A stretch of 64,000 nt of DNA. Origin: Duncaniella muricolitica. Its GTDB lineage: Bacteria; Bacteroidota; Bacteroidia; Bacteroidales; Muribaculaceae. Of the stretch, positions 25,050 through 34,400 are shown piece by piece. The DNA is taken from NCBI GenBank assembly GCA_025808375.1, contig CP061009.1:3038001-3102000 (forward strand). Direction: 5' to 3'. The position numbers and the translations under genes are program-made. Within the stretch, counting starts at the first letter, position 1; each line of letters begins with the position of its first letter. The notes below the pieces were generated by a model that ran no database searches, had not been told where the DNA came from, and saw only the letters and a list, made by a program, of their open reading frames with translations.

Positions 25050-27200
25050 ATGACCCGCTACATATCATTCATCTCATTATCACTTGTAATCCTCGGACTG
25101 ATTACGGCTACGGTTGTCGAGAAATATTCCGGCACCCCTACGGCCCTCTCCTGCTGTTACCATTCTCCATGGATGATTGCGCTATGGGTCATATGTGCAG
25201 TGACAGGACTCGTCACCGTCATAGCCCGACGCTCGGCTATGACGGTGGCCGTGCTGTCACTTCATCTCTCGCTCATAGTAATCCTTGCCGGAGCCGCTGT
25301 TACACACTATTACGGAGAGCACGGCTCGGTTACGCTTCACGAAGGCAAGAGCGTCTCAACATTCACCCTCTCCGACTCCTCAGCCACACGTTCACTCCCA
25401 TTCTCCCTCTCACTCATAGACTGCGGTGTGGAATATTATCCCGGCACATACTCCCCGCGTGACTATTACACGACAGTCGAAATCACCGACAGCCTCGGCT
25501 CGGCCTCCCGCCACCGCATATCCATGAACCGCACTCTTGACATTCACGGCTATCGCTTCTGCCAGTCAGGCCTTACAGGTAACAGTTCAACACTCAGCGT
25601 CAATCATGACCCCTGGGGTACAGGTATAACTTTTGCCGGTTACGGACTGCTGTTTGCCGCCATGGCAGCCGCACTTATCGAACGTAACGGACGTTTTCGC
25701 CTCAACCTGCGCCGTCTCATGGCAGCCGGGCTGATGGCCTGGTGTACAGCAAGCCCCGCCGGAGCGACAGACTCAATGCCCGAAACGCTGCAACGGCCGC
25801 TGGCCAAGACTTTCGGGACACTCTACATATCCCACAACGGACGTATACAACCGGTCCAGACATTTGCCCGTGACTTCTGCATGACCGTCAGCGGCAAGGA
25901 CAACTATAAAGGCCTGTCACCCGGACAGGTACTCACCGGCTGGATATTCTACTACGATTCATGGAAACATGAACCCATGATAAGACTGAAAAGCCGCCGT
26001 GCACGCGAGGTCATGGACGGCCGCACATACGTATCGCTCACCGACCTCTACACCGGAGGCATCTACAGACTCCAACATCTCATCGAGACCCACAGCGATG
26101 ACCGCGACCTGCTGGCCGACGACAACCGCGTGACACTCATCACAACAGTGTGCACAGGCAACGCTCTGACTACTCTGCCTGTGACAGACCCGTCCGACAG
26201 CACTCTGACATGGTATTCATGGGCCGACCGACTGCCGTCGCATGCCGACAGCGAAGCGACTCAATCGTTTGCATCTACTCTCTCATCGATATATTATGAT
26301 ATAAACCACGGACAATTTCGCCATGCCAACGACGAGTTACAGCACCTGCGCCGGCTTCAGGAATCCATGGCCGGCAACACGCTCCCGTCAGCAACAGCCA
26401 TTAATGCCGAACGGCTTTACAACAACTCTTTTTACCCGCTTTTGTCAGCGGTTTTGACACTGATTCTGGGACTCATTTCATTAATTGCATATCTCTATGA
26501 ATATCCCTATGTAAGACGCCTTACAGCCCCGGCCACATGGGCAGTCTTTGCATATACCACATATATTATAATACTGCGCTGGATTGTGGGAGGCCACATC
26601 CCTCTGGCCACAGGCTATGAAACAATGCTCGCGCTCGCGTGGATAGCTCTGGGGCTGTCACTATGGTGTGGACGGCGCGTAGCGATAATGGCACCACTCG
26701 GCATTATTGTGGCCGGAGCCTCGCTGCTTGTCGCCATGATGGGAAGCCGCAATCCTGCCATGTCGACACTTATGCCCGTGCTGGCCTCGCGGTTGCTGTC
26801 GCTCCACGTCATGCTGGTCATGACATCCTATGTCCTCTTCGGCATAATCGCTCTTGCCGCCGCCATCGGTCTGTTGTCCCGCCCTCGCCGCGAACGCATG
26901 TCAGTAGTGTGCATCACCCTTCTGGTCCCGGCCCTGTTCCTTTTGGGAGCCGGCATATTTACCGGAGCCATCTGGGCCAACCAGTCATGGGGACGTTACT
27001 GGGGCTGGGATCCGAAAGAGACATGGGCTCTCGTGACATTTTTCATCTATGCCATGCCACTCCATAGCAGTTCGCTCTCTTTCTTCCGCAGCCACAAGAT
27101 TTTGCTGCGCTATCTGCTCGTTGCATTCATGTCGGTACTCATGACCTATCTTGGAGTCAATTATCTGCTCTCAGGTCTTCATTCCTACGGTGTGCCTTGA
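25050..27200 (+). CDS. Cytochrome c heme-lyase, fused ResB-CcsA (CcsBA)
   Basis: A 716-residue integral membrane protein. The N-terminal part (to about 215) is CcsB/ResB-like with four hydrophobic segments and a periplasmic strand region. A large periplasmic domain follows (about 240-460). The C-terminal part is CcsA with at least six membrane segments and the heme-handling WWD motif WGRYWGWDPKETWA near residues 646-660. It exports heme and joins it to CxxCH sites (system II). Its position directly after the di-heme gene suggests a dedicated maturation factor. Confidence 0.93.
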   Translation: MTRYISFISLSLVILGLITATVVEKYSGTPTALSCCYHSPWMIALWVICAVTGLVTVIARRSAMTVAVLSLHLSLIVILAGAAVTHYYGEHGSVTLHEGKSVSTFTLSDSSATRSLPFSLSLIDCGVEYYPGTYSPRDYYTTVEITDSLGSASRHRISMNRTLDIHGYRFCQSGLTGNSSTLSVNHDPWGTGITFAGYGLLFAAMAAALIERNGRFRLNLRRLMAAGLMAWCTASPAGATDSMPETLQRPLAKTFGTLYISHNGRIQPVQTFARDFCMTVSGKDNYKGLSPGQVLTGWIFYYDSWKHEPMIRLKSRRAREVMDGRTYVSLTDLYTGGIYRLQHLIETHSDDRDLLADDNRVTLITTVCTGNALTTLPVTDPSDSTLTWYSWADRLPSHADSEATQSFASTLSSIYYDINHGQFRHANDELQHLRRLQESMAGNTLPSATAINAERLYNNSFYPLLSAVLTLILGLISLIAYLYEYPYVRRLTAPATWAVFAYTTYIIILRWIVGGHIPLATGYETMLALAWIALGLSLWCGRRVAIMAPLGIIVAGASLLVAMMGSRNPAMSTLMPVLASRLLSLHVMLVMTSYVLFGIIALAAAIGLLSRPRRERMSVVCITLLVPALFLLGAGIFTGAIWANQSWGRYWGWDPKETWALVTFFIYAMPLHSSSLSFFRSHKILLRYLLVAFMSVLMTYLGVNYLLSGLHSYGVP

Positions 27201-27227
27201 TTATGAGCCAAAAACTCCGTAACTTTG
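27197..27227 (+). promoter_or_regulatory. Promoter for yjbR-like gene
   Basis: -33 TTG (27197-27199), 20-bp spacer, then -7 TAACTTTG (27220-27227), a good Bacteroidota promoter. The -33 box overlaps the ccsBA stop codon (27198-27200). Confidence 0.75.
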
Positions 27228-27259
27228 CAACATAATTCTGACGAAAAATCATCTTAATA

Positions 27260-27625
27260 ATGGATATAGAGACTATACGTGAGTATTGCCTTGGATTGCC
27301 TTGCACAAGTGAAGACTCAGCTTTTGGCGAAGATTATCTGCTTTTCAGGGTATGCGACAAGATTTTTGCTTGTTTCGGATTTGACCATCCCGACTATTTT
27401 GTACTCAAATGCGACCCTGAGTATGCACGTGAACTCAGAGACAGCTATGCCGAAGTGACCTCGGCATGGCATTGGAATAAAAAATACTGGAATCAGGTGA
27501 GCCTGCGCGGACTTCTTACCGACGAACTCATCCTCTCGCTCATACGTCACAGTTACAACGAGACTGCAAAAAAACTGCCCAAACGCATCATTGCCGCCAA
27601 TCCTGAAATCATGACCATCGAATAA
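27260..27625 (+). CDS. MmcQ/YjbR family protein
   Basis: A 121-residue protein covering the whole YjbR fold: IREYCLGLPCTSEDSAFGED at the N-terminus, FACFGFDHPDYFVLKCDP in the middle and HWNKKYWNQVSLRG near residue 73, followed by LIRHSYNETAKKLPKR. The family has a CyaY-like double-wing fold and is thought to bind DNA, but no cellular role is established. It has its own promoter and a strong terminator, so it is a single-gene unit. Confidence 0.9.
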   Translation: MDIETIREYCLGLPCTSEDSAFGEDYLLFRVCDKIFACFGFDHPDYFVLKCDPEYARELRDSYAEVTSAWHWNKKYWNQVSLRGLLTDELILSLIRHSYNETAKKLPKRIIAANPEIMTIE

Positions 27626-27636
27626 ACGGCTCTCTA

Positions 27637-27694
27637 AATAATCAAGGGAAATGGGAAATCTATCTCGATAGATTTCCCATTTCCCTTGATTATT
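27637..27694. terminator. Bidirectional terminator with perfect 28-bp stem
   Basis: 27637-27664 is exactly complementary to 27667-27694 with a 2-nt centre, followed by T-rich sequence on the plus strand. It lies between converging genes (YjbR-like and the barrel protein) and can serve both. Confidence 0.92.
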
Positions 27695-27713
27695 ATTTTT
27701 TCGATTTTTATTC

Positions 27714-28334
27714 TTAAAAGAAGTATGTCACTTTGATATCCCAGGTGCGGTTACGCGCGCTGACATCCACAAGCTGGGCTGTCTTGAGAGCATAGGTCAT
27801 GCCCCAGATATACGAACCGGCTATCTGCCAACGTTTCATCACCTCGACACCTATGCCGGCACAAAGCTCCACATCTCCACCCGAATATTTTAGAGCGTCA
27901 CACTTGCTGTGGCCAGCCTGTATCTGAAGGATAGGACCACCGAACGCAAACGGAGCCACATAATCCTCAAGTCCCTGCATACGTGTCCACTTAAACTTAA
28001 GATTAAACGGGATAGACACACTGTGGAGATACACACGCTCGTTGCCATAACCCTGAGTGCTCCATATGGGTTTGTCGCCAAGAGCGAGTGTCGCACCCTG
28101 CTGCTGGTAGAAGAGACCCAGCTCCAGACCAAAGCCTATGCCGGGAAACATCATCTCGCCACGTATACCGGCCGACTCACCGACCGCACTACTCACCCCG
28201 AAGAGATCCTGCTTGAATTTCATGCTGTTGATATTGATTCCGGCCGATGCACCCCAGCGCATCTGAGCGCGGGCGGTGGAGACGGCACACAGGGCCACAA
28301 GGGCTATCATTAGGGCTGTAAGGCTTCTTTTCAT
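27714..28334 (-). CDS. Small outer-membrane beta-barrel protein (PorT-like)
   Basis: A 206-residue protein with a signal peptide (about 1-23, cut after STARA) and a barrel pattern: WGASAGININSMKF at the start, GIGFGLELGLFYQQQG, SIPFNLKFKW in the middle, and a last strand WDIKVTYFF ending in Phe. It fits the PorT-like/OmpA-barrel group widespread in Bacteroidota. Function is unknown. A TACCTTTG promoter box lies 36 bp upstream. Confidence 0.82.
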   Translation of the reverse strand: MKRSLTALMIALVALCAVSTARAQMRWGASAGININSMKFKQDLFGVSSAVGESAGIRGEMMFPGIGFGLELGLFYQQQGATLALGDKPIWSTQGYGNERVYLHSVSIPFNLKFKWTRMQGLEDYVAPFAFGGPILQIQAGHSKCDALKYSGGDVELCAGIGVEVMKRWQIAGSYIWGMTYALKTAQLVDVSARNRTWDIKVTYFF

Positions 28335-28369
28335 GTCGATGTGATGAGGGTTGATTAATAATCAGCGGA

Positions 28370-28377
28370 CAAAGGTA
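28370..28377 (-). promoter_or_regulatory. Promoter -7 element for the barrel gene
   Basis: TACCTTTG on the minus strand, 36 bp before the start codon, matches TAnnTTTG. No clear -33 box. Confidence 0.6.
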
Positions 28378-28420
28378 GTGATTTTTTCATTAAATATTCC
28401 GAGTTTAGAGATTTTTAGCG

Positions 28421-28428
28421 TATCTTTG
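28421..28428 (+). promoter_or_regulatory. Promoter -7 element for the C1B peptidase gene
   Basis: TATCTTTG followed by CG, 50 bp before the ATG at 28478, matches the Bacteroidota -7 box. Confidence 0.65.
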
Positions 28429-28477
28429 CGGTGAACCGATTATAAATAGGTCTGACAACCATTCATACATCTTACCA

Positions 28478-29695
28478 ATGAAAAAGTATCTTTCGGCCGC
28501 AATCATGGCCACTCTTGCTCTAAGCGCGTATGCCGAGGGCAATGCCGAGAAGTCCGACACTATCGGCGGCTTCAAATTTACAGACGTCAAAGTCAACAAG
28601 ACCACTCCAGTCAAGGATCAGAATAAGTCTGGTACATGCTGGAGCTTCTCCGGTATAGGTTTTATTGAGGATGAACTGCTCCGCACCACAGGCAAAGAAT
28701 ATGACCTGAGCGAGATGTTTATCGTGCGTCACTGCTACAGCGACAAGGCCGACAAATATATCCGCACCGATGGAACGGTCAACTTCGCACAGGGCGGTAG
28801 CACTCTTGATGTACCCTATGTCTTCGAGCGTTACGGCATTGTGCCCGAGAGTGCGTATAAAGGATTGGAATATGGCGAGGAAAAGCACGATCACTACGAG
28901 CTGGAGCCTGTGCTAAAAGGCATGCTCAATGCCGTAAACAATAAGAAAGGCAAGAAATCGACAGCCTGGAAAGCCGGATTTGACGCCGTGCTCGACGCTT
29001 ATCTTGGCTCACTTCCCGAGACATTTGAATATGAGGGCAAGACCTACACTCCCCAGTCATTTGCCAAAATGCTCGGACTCAACATGGCAGACTATATCCC
29101 CGTTACCTCATTCACCCACCATCCCTTCTATCAGCCCTATCAGATGGAAGTGGCCGACAACTGGATATGGGGCTCATATTACAACGTGCCTCTCGAAGAG
29201 ATGAAAGCCATTGTGGACAACGCTCTCGACAAAGGCTACTCTGTGGCATGGGCTGCCGACGTGAGCGAGCCCGGATTCAAATGGACCGACGGATATGCAG
29301 TTATTCCCAAAAAGAAGACCGAAGCCGACATGACCAACACCGAACTCTCGCGTTGGGTCACCCTCAGCGACAAGGAGCGTGAGGCCGAAAACAATAAAAT
29401 CGAAGGTCCGCGCGAGGAAATCACCGTCACACAGGAGCTGCGCCAGCAGATGTATGACACCCACGAGACCACCGACGACCACGGCATGGTGATCATGGGC
29501 AAGGCCGTAGACCAGAACGGCAACCGTTATTATAAAGTCAAGAACTCCTGGGACACCAATCAGGTGTATGGCGGATTTTTCTACGTATCCGAGCCTTACT
29601 TCCTGGCCAAGACCATGGACATCCTCGTGCACCGCGACGCAATCCCCGTCGACACTGCCAAGAAATTAGGCCTTTCCAAGAGTGTCAAGAAGTAA
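28478..29695 (+). CDS. Aminopeptidase C / bleomycin-hydrolase-like cysteine peptidase (C1B)
   Basis: A 405-residue protein with a signal peptide (about 1-19). The papain-type catalytic residues are all visible: Gln48 (VKDQNKSG), Cys54 (SGTCWSFSG), His335 (DDHGMVIMG) and Asn356 (KVKNSWD). Cytosolic bleomycin hydrolases lack a signal peptide, so this is an exported relative, as is common in Bacteroidota, probably acting on peptides in the periplasm. It overlaps the next gene by 14 bp. Confidence 0.92.
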   Translation: MKKYLSAAIMATLALSAYAEGNAEKSDTIGGFKFTDVKVNKTTPVKDQNKSGTCWSFSGIGFIEDELLRTTGKEYDLSEMFIVRHCYSDKADKYIRTDGTVNFAQGGSTLDVPYVFERYGIVPESAYKGLEYGEEKHDHYELEPVLKGMLNAVNNKKGKKSTAWKAGFDAVLDAYLGSLPETFEYEGKTYTPQSFAKMLGLNMADYIPVTSFTHHPFYQPYQMEVADNWIWGSYYNVPLEEMKAIVDNALDKGYSVAWAADVSEPGFKWTDGYAVIPKKKTEADMTNTELSRWVTLSDKEREAENNKIEGPREEITVTQELRQQMYDTHETTDDHGMVIMGKAVDQNGNRYYKVKNSWDTNQVYGGFFYVSEPYFLAKTMDILVHRDAIPVDTAKKLGLSKSVKK

Positions 29696-30761
29696 ACTCC
29701 ACCTGTTCAATCCCGAGAATGACCTCGCACTGGCTCTCGGGTGTCGACATTACACACCCCCGCCCCATGCCGCACAGCTCCACAGGGCGGGGGCATTGTT
29801 GCCTGTATGGTGGGCTGAATGTGGCGACGGGATTATCGCTCCCTCAGTCTCAACAGACGATGACGCCGCATGGCTATCATCTGTATGGGGCCTCAAAGCC
29901 TCGACATCCATGCCCGACACACCCTTTGAAGCCGTGCCATGGGGATGGAGCGAGGATGCGAGACGTCAGTTTGTCGCGGCAGGCGTCGACCCTGCCACGT
30001 TGCCATCTGACGAGACTCTCCGGCATATCCGCCGGCTGAGCCATCGACGCTCGTCGATAGCCATCCTGTCGGCCATGGGGCTTGACCGGCTGTTGCCCGA
30101 GGAGGTCACCGATCCGATGAGGACATTACAACTTGAGGACGAATCACCGGGTCGGTTTTTCAAATCGCCATGGTCGTGCAGCGGACGAGGAGTGTTCTGC
30201 GCACAAGGGCTGTCACGTAAAGTACTGCTCGACAAGACAGCCGGCATCATACACCGCCAGGGAAGCGTGATGGCCGAACGAGGCTATAGGAAAGTGGCCG
30301 AATTTGGCGCGCTCTATGAATGTGACACCGATGGCGCGAAGTTTCGCGGCCTGTCGATGTTTCTGACCGAAGCACGCGGAGCCTACACAGGCAACATCGT
30401 GGCACCGCAGGACTATTTCTTCGGCCGCATCGACGCTCTTGGACTACTCCGGCAGCTCGACAATGCCACCCGACAGCTCGAAGATGTACTCGCTCCGATG
30501 ATTACACCTTATTATAAAGGATGGCTCGGCATCGACATGATGGCCTATGAGGGTGATGACGGGATGACACACCTCCACCCCTGCATAGAGCTCAACCTGC
30601 GTATGACAATGGGGGTGGCCGCCATGAAGATTGCCGATCGCCTCTCGCCCACCCGCCCTATGCTTATGAGCTGGCAGCGTGCGGCTACGACCGACAACAC
30701 TCCCACCCTTCTCAAACCGCGCGAAGGTTTCGCTCTGACTCTGACAGACTTAAACTCCTAA
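29682..30761 (+). CDS. Conserved protein of unknown function, possibly ATP-grasp-like
   Basis: A 359-residue protein starting at a GTG that overlaps the peptidase stop by 14 bp. It begins SKLHLFNPENDLALA and has FKSPWSCSGRGVFCAQG near residues 160-176, a Ser/Gly-rich turn after a Lys as in ATP-grasp nucleotide loops, then VMAERGYRKVAEFG and HPCIELNLRMTMGV near the C-terminus (like the metal-binding ExN of ATP-grasp enzymes). I recognise it as a conserved Bacteroidota protein but know no function. ATP-grasp is an inference from these motifs. Confidence 0.7.
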   Translation: MSRSKLHLFNPENDLALALGCRHYTPPPHAAQLHRAGALLPVWWAECGDGIIAPSVSTDDDAAWLSSVWGLKASTSMPDTPFEAVPWGWSEDARRQFVAAGVDPATLPSDETLRHIRRLSHRRSSIAILSAMGLDRLLPEEVTDPMRTLQLEDESPGRFFKSPWSCSGRGVFCAQGLSRKVLLDKTAGIIHRQGSVMAERGYRKVAEFGALYECDTDGAKFRGLSMFLTEARGAYTGNIVAPQDYFFGRIDALGLLRQLDNATRQLEDVLAPMITPYYKGWLGIDMMAYEGDDGMTHLHPCIELNLRMTMGVAAMKIADRLSPTRPMLMSWQRAATTDNTPTLLKPREGFALTLTDLNS

Positions 30762-30776
30762 AATCTTAAACTCTTA

Positions 30777-31370
30777 ATGTACGAATACATCAAAGGTATT
30801 ATCACCGAAAACACACCCACCTATGTAGCGGTCGAGACCGGCGGCTTGGGCTATATGGTCAACATATCGCTCAACACTTTCGAGTCGCTTCAAAACTGCA
30901 AGGGCGAAATCAAGCTCCTGCTTCACGAGGTGATACGCGAAGACGCGTGGACTCTCTACGGATTCTTTACCGAAAGAGAGCGCGAACTGTTTCGCCGGCT
31001 CATAGGTGTCTCAGGCGTAGGTCCCGGGACAGCACTGCTCATACTGTCATCACTCGCTCCGGCCGAACTTGAAGCCACAATCACCTCGGGCGACCATACA
31101 AGACTCAAATGTGTCAAAGGCATAGGAGCCAAGACAGCACAAAGGATAATTGTTGACCTCAAGGATAAAATAAAACCATCGGACAACGCGTTATCAATAC
31201 AGCTCACATCACCCGGAGCGGACAACGCTGTCTATGACGAAGCTCTTGCCGCCCTCACGGCTCTCGGATTTCCACGTCCACAGTCGCAGAAAGTGCTTCA
31301 CCGCATCTTTGACGGCAAGCCCGACATCAAGGTCGAGGCGGCAATCAAGCAGGCTCTGGGCATGTTGTGA
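30777..31370 (+). CDS. ruvA: Holliday junction branch migration protein RuvA
   Basis: A 197-residue protein of normal RuvA length. The N-terminal OB domain begins MYEYIKGIITENTPTYVAVE. The middle carries the two helix-hairpin-helix motifs (LIGVSGVGPGTALLILS and LKCVKGIGAKTAQRIIVDL). The C-terminal UBA-like domain (ALAALTALGFPRPQSQKVL) would contact RuvB. RuvA tetramers bind four-way junctions and load RuvB. sprA follows 68 bp downstream, a linkage common in Bacteroidota. Confidence 0.97.
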   Translation: MYEYIKGIITENTPTYVAVETGGLGYMVNISLNTFESLQNCKGEIKLLLHEVIREDAWTLYGFFTERERELFRRLIGVSGVGPGTALLILSSLAPAELEATITSGDHTRLKCVKGIGAKTAQRIIVDLKDKIKPSDNALSIQLTSPGADNAVYDEALAALTALGFPRPQSQKVLHRIFDGKPDIKVEAAIKQALGML

Positions 31371-31438
31371 CCTTAGGTGTTTGGACATAACATTGCAATC
31401 TGAGACGAGGTAACTACATATACATCCTGTCGGCAGCC

Positions 31439-34400
31439 ATGAGCATAACGTTGATGCTCATGGCCGTGGCACTGCACAGCTACGCCGGTGGAGTCGATCC
31501 CGACTTCACACCGCCGGCTTCGCCTGTCACATCGTCGTCTCTTGTCGGAGAGGCCGACTCGATTATGATGCCATTTCCGGTGCAGCAGACTGTTCCACAA
31601 CGATATGAAGATTTCATGGAGCGCGAGTTTGCAGCCGACCTCACCAATCCGTCAAATGTCACGACTGTCACTGAGTATGACCCGCAGTTGGGATGCTATG
31701 TCATACGCACACGCGTGGGCGAGACAGATGTCGTGACACCATTTTATCTCAGTCAGGAGCAATACAACGAGTGGCAAAACCGACGCTCGATGCGCGACTA
31801 CTTCCGCATGCGCAACTCCGAGGCTCTGACCAACCCGTCAAAAGAGCCGTTCAATATTCTCGACATGAACTTTGCCCTCGGACCGCTCGAAAAGATTTTC
31901 GGGCCCGGAGGCGTGAGTCTCCGCACCCAAGGTTCGATGACACTGTCGATGGGAATCAAGTCAAACAAGACCGACAACCCCGCTCTGTCGCTCAACTCGC
32001 GGCGTAAGACCTATTTTGACTTCGACCAGAAAATCCAGGCTACCATACAGGCTTCGGTGGGCGACAGGATGAAGTTCAACATGACCTACAACACAGACGC
32101 GACATTTGACTTCGACTCCAAGAATATCAAACTTGCCTATGAGGGCAAAGAAGACGACATAGTCAAGTCAATTGAAGCGGGCAACGTGTCAATGACCACC
32201 GGCTCGTCGCTCATACGAGGCAGCACGGCTCTATTCGGCATCAAAACCAAACTACAGTTTGGCAAACTCACGGCCACCGCGCTCGTGTCTCAGCAAAATT
32301 CCGAGTCAACAACCGTCAACTCCAAAGGCGGCTCGCAGACCACCGACTTCACCGTGCGCGCCGACGAGTATGACCAGAACCGCCACTACTTTCTCGCTCA
32401 ATATTTCCGCGAAAACTACGACCGTTTCGCCTCGCGCCTGCCGCTGGTCACTTCGGGCATCAACATCACGCGCATCGAGGTGTGGATCACCAATAAGAAC
32501 AGCCGTTTTGACCAAAGCCGCAACTTTGTAGCCTTCATGGACCTGGGTGAAAACAGTGTGCTTGCCAACAACTACTGGCAGCCCGACTATGCTGTGTCGG
32601 TGCCTTCCAACAGTTCCAACAACCTTCTCTCCACCATAAAGACCGAATATCCCGACGCACGCAACATCAATTCGGTGACACAGGCCCTCAGTCCACTTGC
32701 TGCCTTTGGCATCAACGGCGGACGTGACTATGAGAAGGTCGAGTCGGCACGTCTGCTCTCGTCGTCGGAATACACACTCAACCCTACCCTCGGCTACATC
32801 TCGCTCAAAAACGCCCTCAGTGCCGACGAAGTGCTGGGCGTGGCCTATGAATACACATACAACGGACGCACATATCAAGTGGGCGAATTTTCGGCCGACA
32901 TCACCACCACCGACCAGTCGCTCTATCTCAAGATGCTCAAGTCGACAACCCTCGACCCCAAGCTGCCCATGTGGAAGCTGATGATGAAAAACGTCTATTC
33001 GCTCGGAGCCTATCAGGTGCAGCAGCAGAATTTCCGACTCAACATCAAGTATCTCAGCGACACGACTGGCACCGAAATCAACTATCTACCCATCCCGTCC
33101 ATCTCAAATGTGCCATTGCTCCAGGTGATGGGGCTCGACCGCATCGACTCCAACCAGTCGTCCAATCCCGACGGATTCTTTGACTTTATCGAGGGTTACA
33201 CCATCCTCGCCTCGCAGGGCAAAATCATATTTCCCGAAGTAGAGCCGTTCGGCAAAAATCTCTCCGAGAAAATCGGCGACCCCGTCATGGCGCAGCAATA
33301 CGTCTATCAGGAGCTGTATGACTCCACACTCACGGTGGCGCGGCAGTTTGCCGATAAAAACAAGTTTGTCCTCACCGGCCGCTATCAGGCATCGTCAGGC
33401 TCGCAGATACGCCTTAATGCCATGAATGTGCCGCGAGGCTCGGTCATAGTCACAGCCGGAGGCGTCGTGCTCAACGAGAACAGTGACTACACGGTCGATT
33501 ACGCCATGGGCATAGTCACCATCACCAACCAGAGCATCATCGACTCGGGCCAGAGCATCAGTGTGACGCTCGAAAACCAGTCGCTCTACTCCATGCAGCG
33601 CAAGACTCTCCTTGGCCTTGACCTCAACTATCGTTTCAACAAGGATTTCAACGTCGGAGCCACGCTCATGCACTTCTCCGAAAAATCACTCACGGAAAAG
33701 GTGAATATCGGCGACGAGGTGGTCAACAACTCCATGTGGGGTCTCAACGCACAATACAACACACGCTTCATGTGGCTGACCAATCTCCTCAACAAGATAC
33801 CCACCGTCAATGCCATACAGCCGTCGACACTCTCGCTTCAGGCCGAGTTTGCCCAGCTCATCCCCCACTCCCAGAAAAGCGGCTCCAACAAAGGCTCAAG
33901 CTATATCGACGACTTCGAGTCGGCCCAGACAGGTATAGATCTGCGCTCGCCTTACGCATGGTTTCTCGCCTCGACACCTTATGACCCGTCGCCCGACGCA
34001 CTGTTTCCCGAAGCAGCTCTCAGCGACAACGTGGATTATGGCAAAAACCGCGCGCTCATCAACTGGTATTACATCGACCGCATGTTTACCGAACGTAACT
34101 CCTCGCTATGTCCGGGCTACATCAAGAGCGACCCCAAGCAGATGAACAATCCCTACATCCGCGAGGTCACGTCGCGCGAAATCTTCCCCGGCCGACAGCT
34201 TACATACGGAGAGTCAAACATCATCCAGACACTCAACCTCTCATTCTACCCCACCGAGCGCGGCCCCTACAACCTCGACGCGACCAATATCGACACTCAG
34301 GGCTATCTGCTCAATCCCGAAAAACGATGGGGAGGCATAATGCGCAAGATGGACAACACCAACTTTGACGCTTCCAACATCGAGTATGTGCAATTCTGGA

